Assembly: GCA_027005635.1 (NCBI GenBank)
Contig: JALTLI010000019.1
Location: 1 to 7,914, forward strand
Direction of reading: 5' to 3'
DNA length: 7,914 bases
Origin: Alphaproteobacteria bacterium
GTDB lineage: Bacteria; Pseudomonadota; Alphaproteobacteria; UBA2136; JALTLI01
The notes beneath the pieces were generated by a model. That model was given only the letters and a program-made list of their open reading frames with translations. It searched no databases and was not told where the DNA came from. Both the position numbers and the translations under genes were made by a program. Positions 1 through 4,200 of this stretch are shown in pieces; the first letter of the stretch is position 1, and each line of letters opens with the position of its first letter.

Positions 1-159
1 ATATTTAATAATAATTACAAATAGTTAAATAAAAAATCAACAGTTTGTAATACAAATAAAAAATATTTTTTTACTTGCATTATGAATTGTGGATAAAAAG
101 CGGGGGTTTAGCAAAATCGAATACTATTTAGCTAAAGTAAATACGTTAAGTGTATACAT
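1..159. other. AT-rich non-coding edge with one DnaA-box-like site
   Basis: This stretch lies downstream of uvrB and shows no gene. On the minus strand, bases 88-96 read TTATCCACA, the DnaA-box consensus, beside a tract of almost pure A/T (1-87). There is also a 13-bp inverted repeat TTTGTA-A-TACAAA (44-56) and a palindrome TTTAGCTAAA (127-136). No convincing intrinsic terminator for uvrB was found. A 6-bp stem (107-112 with 131-136) followed by a T run on the minus strand is weak. A single box is not enough to call an origin. Confidence 0.3.
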
Positions 160-2142
160 CTATATACCTAACTGCTGCTCTTCTAATATTTTAACTCTAT
201 CACGTATTTCTGCGGCTTGTTCAAACTCTAAGTTTTCGGCAAAAAGTATCATTTCTTTTTTTAATCTAGTTATTTCTTTTTCTAACTCTTTTGCTGTACC
301 TGCATATTTAAATACTTTTAATCGTTCACTACTTTGTGCTTCATTTTGTAGCTCTTTCAAGCTTTCTCTAACACCTCTAATTACACTTTTAGGTATTATA
401 TTGTGTTTTTTATTATAATCTTGCTGAATTTTTCTTCTTCTATCACATTCATCTAAAGCTGTTTTCATACTACCAGTAATTTTATCGGCATATAAGATTG
501 CCTTACCGTGTTCGTTACGTGCTGCTCTTCCTATGGTTTGGATAATAGATGTTGTTGAACGCAAAAACCCTTCTTTATCTGCATCTAAAATAGCAACCAA
601 GGCAACTTCAGGCATATCTAAGCCTTCACGTAGTAAGTTTATTCCAACTAAAACATCAAACTCACCCAATCTTAAATCTCTAACAATTTCTGCTCTTTCC
701 AAAGTATCTATATCACTGTGCATATAACGAACTTTTATTCCATGTTCATGCAGGTATTCAGTTAATTGTTCAGCCATTTTTTTAGTTAAAGTTGTAACAA
801 GAGTTCTAAAACCAGATTTTGTAACAAGTTTTACTTGATGCATTAAATCATCAACTTGGTTTTCAATTGGTCTAATTTCAACTTCAGGATCAATTAAACC
901 TGTTGGTCTAACAATCATTTCTTGGATATAACCATCACTTAAATCAAGTTCCCACTTATTTGGAGTAGCAGAAACAAAGATAGATTGCGGACGTCGTTCA
1001 TTCCATTCATCAAATTTCAAAGGACGGTTATCAATGGCAGAAGGTAACCTAAAACCATATTCAGTTAAGGTTGTTTTACGGACAAAATCCCCCCTAGACA
1101 TACCGCCAATTTGTGGCACAGTAACATGACTTTCATCAACAAGTAACAAACCGTCATCTGGTAAATAATCAAATAGTGTTGCTGGTGGAGTGCCAGCCTC
1201 CCTGCCCGCTAAATGACGAGAATAATTTTCAATACCATTACAATATCCTGTTGCTTGCATCATTTCTAAATCAAAGGTTGTTCTTTCTTGCAAGCGTTGT
1301 GCTTCTAGTAATTTTCCAGCATTTTCAAAATTTGCAACGGTTTCTTTCATTTCTGCTTTAATTGCCTTCATAGCTTTTATAATAGTTGGCTTTGGTACAA
1401 CATAATGACTATTAGGATAAATAATTAAATTTTTCAATTTAGCTATTTTTTTACCAGTTAATGGATCAAAAGAACGAAGCTCTTCAACATAATCATCAAA
1501 CATAGAAATTCGCCATGCAGTATCTTCTAAATGTGAAGGAAAAACATCTAATGTATCTCCTTTAACACGAAATGTTCCGCGTACAAATCCTGTATCATTT
1601 CTAGTATATTGTAGCTCGGTCAGACGTTTTATAAGTAAATCTCTATCCACTGTATCACCATCAACAATTGGGATAGTCATGGTTGTATAGCTTTCAGGAT
1701 CACCAATACCGTAAATACAAGAAACAGATGCCACAACAATTGTATCTCGACGTTCAAGAAAAGAACGGGTTGCAGAGTGACGCATTCTATCAATTTGTTC
1801 ATTAATGGCGGCGGTTTTTTCTATGAATAAATCTTTGCGTGGCACGTATGCTTCTGGCTGGTAATAATCATAGTATGATACAAAATATTCCACTGCATTA
1901 TCGGGAAAAAACTCCTTAAATTCCTCATAAAGTTGGGCTGCTAAAATTTTATTATGTGCCATTACAATGGTTGGTTTTTGGCATTTTTCTATAACTTTAG
2001 CCATAACGTAAGTTTTACCGCTACCTGTTACGCCTAATAATGTTTGATCTTTTTTATCACAAGCTAAACCGTTAACCAGCCCATTAATTGCTTTGGGTTG
2101 GTCTCCTTTGGGCTTTAAATTTGTTACTAATTTAAATTTCAT
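160..2142 (-). CDS. uvrB: UvrABC excinuclease subunit B
   Basis: UvrB is the damage-verifying ATPase of nucleotide excision repair. It is loaded by UvrA, opens the DNA at the lesion and recruits UvrC for the two incisions, in the cytoplasm. Numbering from an ATG at 2157, the protein shows Walker A GVTGSGKT (42-49), the aromatic beta-hairpin YYDYYQPEAYVP (95-106), motif II DESH (341-344), helicase motif VI QTIGRAAR (540-547) and a C-terminal UVR motif (about 623-660, ENLEFEQAAEIRD) that contacts UvrC. It is intact. Two ATGs are possible: 2157 (665 aa) and 2142 (660 aa, MKFKLVTN). I prefer 2142 because its distance to the conserved KPKGDQPKAI block fits short alphaproteobacterial UvrBs. The likely promoter would also leave only about 7 nt of leader before 2157. 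Neither start has a strong Shine-Dalgarno; AAAAGAT before 2142 is weak. The gene is divergent from rpsD. I saw no LexA-type box upstream. Confidence 0.97.
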   Translation of the reverse strand: MKFKLVTNLKPKGDQPKAINGLVNGLACDKKDQTLLGVTGSGKTYVMAKVIEKCQKPTIVMAHNKILAAQLYEEFKEFFPDNAVEYFVSYYDYYQPEAYVPRKDLFIEKTAAINEQIDRMRHSATRSFLERRDTIVVASVSCIYGIGDPESYTTMTIPIVDGDTVDRDLLIKRLTELQYTRNDTGFVRGTFRVKGDTLDVFPSHLEDTAWRISMFDDYVEELRSFDPLTGKKIAKLKNLIIYPNSHYVVPKPTIIKAMKAIKAEMKETVANFENAGKLLEAQRLQERTTFDLEMMQATGYCNGIENYSRHLAGREAGTPPATLFDYLPDDGLLLVDESHVTVPQIGGMSRGDFVRKTTLTEYGFRLPSAIDNRPLKFDEWNERRPQSIFVSATPNKWELDLSDGYIQEMIVRPTGLIDPEVEIRPIENQVDDLMHQVKLVTKSGFRTLVTTLTKKMAEQLTEYLHEHGIKVRYMHSDIDTLERAEIVRDLRLGEFDVLVGINLLREGLDMPEVALVAILDADKEGFLRSTTSIIQTIGRAARNEHGKAILYADKITGSMKTALDECDRRRKIQQDYNKKHNIIPKSVIRGVRESLKELQNEAQSSERLKVFKYAGTAKELEKEITRLKKEMILFAENLEFEQAAEIRDRVKILEEQQLGI

Positions 2143-2164
2143 ACTATCTTTTAACATGTTTTTA

Positions 2165-2193
2165 TTGACATATATAGATATTTAGCATAAAAA
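2165..2193 (+). promoter_or_regulatory. Predicted sigma70-type promoter of rpsD
   Basis: A perfect -35 box TTGACA (2165-2170) is followed by a 17-bp spacer and a weaker -10 TAAAAA (2188-2193), giving a transcription start near 2200 and a leader of about 120 nt before the rpsD start codon. The -35 match and spacing are seen directly; promoter activity is inferred. The -35 box directly abuts the proposed -10 of the divergent uvrB promoter. Confidence 0.65.
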
Positions 2194-2198
2194 CACAA
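2171..2198 (-). promoter_or_regulatory. Predicted uvrB promoter, interleaved with the rpsD promoter
   Basis: On the minus strand, TTGTGT (complement of 2193-2198) lies 16 bp upstream of TATATA (complement of 2171-2176). Transcription would start near 2164, about 22 nt before the preferred uvrB ATG at 2142 and only about 7 nt before the alternative at 2157. The boxes are imperfect and the region is AT-rich, so chance matches are possible. If correct, RNA polymerase could not occupy this and the rpsD promoter together. Confidence 0.4.
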
Positions 2199-2206
2199 TT
2201 GCAGAC

Positions 2207-2290
2207 ACTCTATGGAGTAAATTTACTTTGCGATAGAGGCGTTATACAAACGAAAGCTGCACCAGAAACAACAAGGAAAAGCCTTGTTGT
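2207..2290 (+). promoter_or_regulatory. Structured 5' leader of rpsD (candidate S4 autoregulatory region)
   Basis: Several inverted repeats sit in the rpsD leader. ACTC-TATG-GAGT (2207-2218) overlaps a perfect 12-bp palindrome AGTAAATTTACT (2216-2227), so the two cannot both fold. CTCTAT (2208-2213) can also pair with ATAGAG (2233-2238), enclosing that palindrome. A separate perfect 9-bp stem ACAACAAGG/CCTTGTTGT (2268-2276 and 2282-2290, loop AAAAG) ends 28 nt before the start codon. It has no U-tract, so it is not an intrinsic terminator. S4 represses its own synthesis through mRNA leader structure in E. coli and B. subtilis. A similar role here is inference. Confidence 0.4.
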
Positions 2291-2305
2291 AAGTATAAAA
2301 CAAAT

Positions 2306-2310
2306 GGAGA
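2306..2310 (+). promoter_or_regulatory. Ribosome binding site that fixes the rpsD start
   Basis: GGAGA lies 8 nt before the ATG at 2319. It is one of the better Shine-Dalgarno matches in the window, and it selects this start over the in-frame TTG at 2199. Confidence 0.75.
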
Positions 2311-2318
2311 AAATCAAC

Positions 2319-2933
2319 ATGGCTAATCGCGTTACATCTAAATATAAAATTTGTCGTCAACTAGGTGAAAACCTTTGGGGAAGAGACAAATGCCCAACAA
2401 ACAAAACACAAACTGGTCCTGGTCAACATGGTGCTCGTCGTAAGCGTTTAACACCTTACGGTATCCAATTACGTGAAAAACAAAAACTTAAAGGTTACTA
2501 TGGTAACATTTCTGAAAAACAATTTTTACGTATTTTCAAAGAAGCTTCTAACCAAAAAGGTGATACATCTGAAAACCTAATTGGCTTACTAGAACTTCGT
2601 TTAGATGCAGTTGTTTACCGCTCTAACTTTGTTCCTACAGTATTTTCTGCTCGTCAACTTATTAACCACAAGCATATTATGGTAAATGGAAAAGTTGTTA
2701 ACATTCCTTCATACCGTGTAAAAGCTGGTGATATTATTGAAGTACGTGAAAAAAGTCGTAAAATTCCACTAGTAATGGAAGCAGTTGAAAAAATGGAACG
2801 TGAAGTACCAGAATACATGACAACTAATGCTAAAAACTTTACTACTAAGTTTAATCACAAACCATCATTTGAAGAAGTACCTTACCCTGTTCAAATGAAC
2901 CCTAACTTAGTTGTTGAATTCTATAACCGATAG
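2319..2933 (+). CDS. rpsD: 30S ribosomal protein S4
   Basis: S4 is a primary 16S rRNA-binding protein that nucleates 30S subunit assembly and helps maintain decoding accuracy. The 204-residue product has the N-terminal S4 block (YKICRQLGENLWGR, then GPGQHGARRKR at 33-43), the LREKQKLKGYYG helix (51-62), the S4 RNA-binding domain (about 94-158, with ARQLINHKHIMVNGKVVN) and the alphaproteobacterial-style C-terminus ending NLVVEFYNR. The start is the ATG at 2319, preceded by GGAGA at 2306-2310 with 8 nt spacing. An in-frame upstream TTG at 2199 would add 40 residues unlike the family, right at the predicted transcription start, so it is rejected. Cys12 and Cys24 do not form the paired-cysteine zinc knuckle of zinc-containing S4 forms. 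Arginine codons are almost all CGT and ATA isoleucine is avoided, as expected for high expression. The gene looks monocistronic, ending in an intrinsic terminator. Confidence 0.98.
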   Translation: MANRVTSKYKICRQLGENLWGRDKCPTNKTQTGPGQHGARRKRLTPYGIQLREKQKLKGYYGNISEKQFLRIFKEASNQKGDTSENLIGLLELRLDAVVYRSNFVPTVFSARQLINHKHIMVNGKVVNIPSYRVKAGDIIEVREKSRKIPLVMEAVEKMEREVPEYMTTNAKNFTTKFNHKPSFEEVPYPVQMNPNLVVEFYNR

Positions 2934-2947
2934 GTTTTAGTTCTTAT

Positions 2948-2980
2948 AAAAAAATCCTCGCTAATTGCGGGGATTTTTTT
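2948..2980 (+). terminator. Intrinsic terminator after rpsD
   Basis: A 14-bp stem (2948-2961 with 2967-2980, one T-G wobble) has a TAATT loop, a core of CCTCGC pairing with GCGGGG, and an 8-nt T run (2974-2981). It begins 15 nt after the rpsD stop. The A run on the 5' side means the minus strand also reads as hairpin plus T-tract, so it may work in both directions. It isolates rpsD from the metal-response cassette downstream. Confidence 0.9.
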
Positions 2981-3006
2981 TGTTTATAAAATATTTCATG
3001 TTACAC

Positions 3007-3043
3007 TTGACTCTAGACTATACACCATACCCCATACTATAAA
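3007..3043 (+). promoter_or_regulatory. Predicted promoter/operator of the merR-led cassette
   Basis: TTGACT (3007-3012) is a good -35 box. With a 20-bp spacer the -10 would be CATACT (3033-3038); TACTAT (3035-3040) or TATAAA (3038-3043) would need 22 or 25 bp. A stretched 19-20 bp spacer is the hallmark of MerR-family promoters, which the regulator untwists on metal binding. The spacer shows no clean inverted repeat. Instead it has three hexamers at exact 7-bp period: CTATAC (3018), CCATAC (3025) and CCATAC (3032). A GANTC (CcrM-type) site, GACTC at 3009-3013, overlaps the -35. A good Shine-Dalgarno, AAGAGGA (3045-3051), lies 7 nt before the ATG at 3059. Confidence 0.6.
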
Positions 3044-3058
3044 TAAGAGGACAAAATT

Positions 3059-3457
3059 ATGTTAATAGGTAAACTAGCAAAAATTGTTAATACAAGTATA
3101 GATACAATTCGTTATTACCAGAATGAAGGGCTAATTACCCCTACTCATATTAGAGATTCTGGCTATAGAGAATTTGATGAAAACTCTATAGATAGAATGA
3201 ATTTTATACTTGGCGCAAAAAAACTTGGTTTTACTTTAAAGCAAATTAAGGAGTTGTTATCTTTGAAAGAAGTAACTAATACTAGCTGTGTAAATATACG
3301 TAACTTGGCTAAAAATAAACTAGATGAAGTTACTACAAAAATAACAGAGCTAAAAAAGATAGAAACCGAGCTTAAACAATTAATTGTAGAATGTAAAAAT
3401 AATATTAATGATAATTGTCCTATTATTAAAAACTTAGATAAAGGAAATAAACAATGA
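3059..3457 (+). CDS. merR: MerR-family metal-responsive transcriptional regulator, likely Hg(II)-type
   Basis: This 132-residue protein has the MerR architecture: an N-terminal winged helix-turn-helix (about 2-40, with IDTIRYYQNEGLITP and GYREFDE), a second helical pair containing KKLGFTLKQIKELL (54-67), a long dimerisation helix (about 78-113) and a short C-terminal metal loop. Cys77, Cys112 and Cys120 match the three-cysteine site of MerR (Cys82, Cys117, Cys126 in Tn501/Tn21), and the third lies in a CPII context like MerR's CPLI. The 112-120 spacing is one residue shorter than in Tn501 MerR. Zn, Cd and Pb sensors (ZntR, CadR, PbrR) use related cysteines, so Hg(II) specificity rests mainly on the neighbouring MerC-like gene. 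It is first in its operon and overlaps the next gene by 4 nt (ATGA), so it probably regulates itself. About half its isoleucine codons are ATA, unlike rpsD; weaker expression or foreign origin could explain that. Confidence 0.85.
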   Translation: MLIGKLAKIVNTSIDTIRYYQNEGLITPTHIRDSGYREFDENSIDRMNFILGAKKLGFTLKQIKELLSLKEVTNTSCVNIRNLAKNKLDEVTTKITELKKIETELKQLIVECKNNINDNCPIIKNLDKGNKQ

Positions 3458-3747
3458 CTATAGAATTAATATATTTTGCAGGGTGTCCAAATATTGAAAA
3501 AGCAAGAGAAAGCATAAAATCAGCTTGCAAAAAAGCAGGGATTAGCGAAAAATGGAAAGAAATAGATCAAAATGCAAGCGATGCACCAGATTATGTTGAT
3601 GGCTACGGCTCACCTACTATTTTAGTAAATGGTAAAGATGTAGCTGGTGGTAAAGCTGATTGTTGCGCAACAGGAAACTGCCGAATTTACCCAGATATGA
3701 CTGGAGTACCAAGTGCAGAACTAATTTTAACAGCTCTAGAAAGATAA
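3454..3747 (+). CDS. Small cysteine-rich thioredoxin-fold-like protein, putative thiol/metal relay
   Basis: This 97-residue soluble protein has no signal peptide or membrane segment, so it is probably cytosolic. It begins with a beta-strand and TIELIYFAGCPN, a thioredoxin-like opening in which the usual CxxC is reduced to one cysteine (Cys11). GYGSPTILVNGKDV (50-63) is the typical cis-proline strand-turn-strand of thioredoxin/glutaredoxin folds. Cysteines then cluster at 70, 71 and 76 (DCCATGNC); Cys25 is a further one. Small proteins of this type are known next to mer-type genes, but I cannot assign an established biochemical activity. The start ATG overlaps the merR stop (ATGA), with AAGGA at 3441-3445 as ribosome binding site, implying translational coupling. 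A membrane transporter follows 5 nt after the stop. I infer a role in receiving, buffering or reducing a thiophilic ion imported by that transporter. Confidence 0.7.
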   Translation: MTIELIYFAGCPNIEKARESIKSACKKAGISEKWKEIDQNASDAPDYVDGYGSPTILVNGKDVAGGKADCCATGNCRIYPDMTGVPSAELILTALER

Positions 3748-3752
3748 ACTAT

Positions 3753-4133
3753 ATGAAAAAAATATTATTAGCTATACCTTCACTTTTGGCATCACTTATA
3801 GCAGCATCTCCGGTATTAACTTGCCCAGCATGCTGGCCACTTTATGCTGGTTTACTTAGTGCTATGGGTATAAGTTTTATAAATTATACTGCTTATATTA
3901 TGCCAGTAACTGCGGTTATGTTAATTGTTTCACTTGCATCGTTAGCTTGGAAAGCCAAAAATCGCCGAGGTTATGCACCATTAATTATAGGTACAGTAGG
4001 TTCTGTAGAATTATTTATGGGTAAATTTTATTTAGAAAATAATATAATGTTTTATTCTGGTGCTTTATTATTAGTAGCAGCATCAATTTGGAATGTTTGG
4101 CCTAAAAATAATAGTTGCTCTGCTTGTAAGTAA
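3753..4133 (+). CDS. MerC-like inner-membrane mercury transport protein
   Basis: This 126-residue, strongly hydrophobic protein has about four predicted membrane helices: roughly 4-22, 29-67 (which may be one long or two helices), 75-93 and 99-116. LTCPACWPLYAGLLSAMG (22-39) places Cys24 and Cys27 as a CxxC in or beside the first membrane segments, the vicinal-thiol arrangement used by Mer transporters to pull Hg(II) through the membrane. A basic loop (KAKNRRGY, 67-74) suggests a cytoplasmic segment. A second pair, Cys122 and Cys125 (SCSACK), closes the C-terminus. The overall pattern resembles the MerC-domain family rather than MerT or MerF. The ATG lies 5 nt after the preceding stop with a weak ribosome site (AGAAAG, 3738-3743). 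An upstream in-frame ATG at 3660, inside the preceding gene, is rejected because its extension is polar and unlike the family. No mercuric reductase gene is adjacent, so the substrate is inferred. Confidence 0.75.
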   Translation: MKKILLAIPSLLASLIAASPVLTCPACWPLYAGLLSAMGISFINYTAYIMPVTAVMLIVSLASLAWKAKNRRGYAPLIIGTVGSVELFMGKFYLENNIMFYSGALLLVAASIWNVWPKNNSCSACK

Positions 4134-4142
4134 TTATAGCGA

Positions 4143-4191
4143 TTCAATCAATAATAAACCCCGCATATAGCGGGGTTTATTATTGATTGAA
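4143..4191. terminator. Bidirectional terminator between the cassette and rpoC
   Basis: A perfect 22-bp inverted repeat (4143-4164 with 4170-4191) encloses the 5-nt loop ATATA. Its core AACCCCGC/GCGGGGTT is GC-rich and the outer arms are T-rich on the 3' side of either strand (TTTATTATT), which takes the place of a classical U-tract. It starts 10 nt after the stop of the MerC-like gene and ends 9 nt before the stop end of convergent rpoC. This is the expected position for a shared terminator of two converging genes. Confidence 0.9.
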
Positions 4192-4200
4192 AACTACTAC

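Noticed and set aside
89..418. Plus-strand open frame of 109 codons overlapping the uvrB 3' end
   Set aside because: Most of it is antisense to the conserved UvrB C-terminus. Its composition is that of a shadow frame and it has no ribosome site or family resemblance.
2268..2290. rpsD leader hairpin as an intrinsic terminator/attenuator
   Set aside because: The 9-bp stem is followed by AAGTATAAAAC, not a U-tract, so a terminator call is not supported. It is kept only as a structured leader element.
2199..2318. In-frame N-terminal extension of S4 from a TTG
   Set aside because: The 40 extra residues do not resemble S4, the TTG coincides with the predicted transcription start, and a good Shine-Dalgarno precedes the ATG at 2319.
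3011..3038. Classical MerR inverted-repeat operator
   Set aside because: Comparing the spacer with its reverse complement gave no extended dyad. Only the short palindrome TCTAGA (3012-3017) is present.
3660..3752. Upstream start for the MerC-like protein
   Set aside because: It lies inside the thioredoxin-like gene in another frame and adds a polar segment. The ATG at 3753 starts directly with a hydrophobic helix as in the family.
2934..4200. Mobile element carrying the metal cassette
   Set aside because: There is no transposase or integrase, no terminal inverted repeats and no convincing target-site duplication in the flanks.
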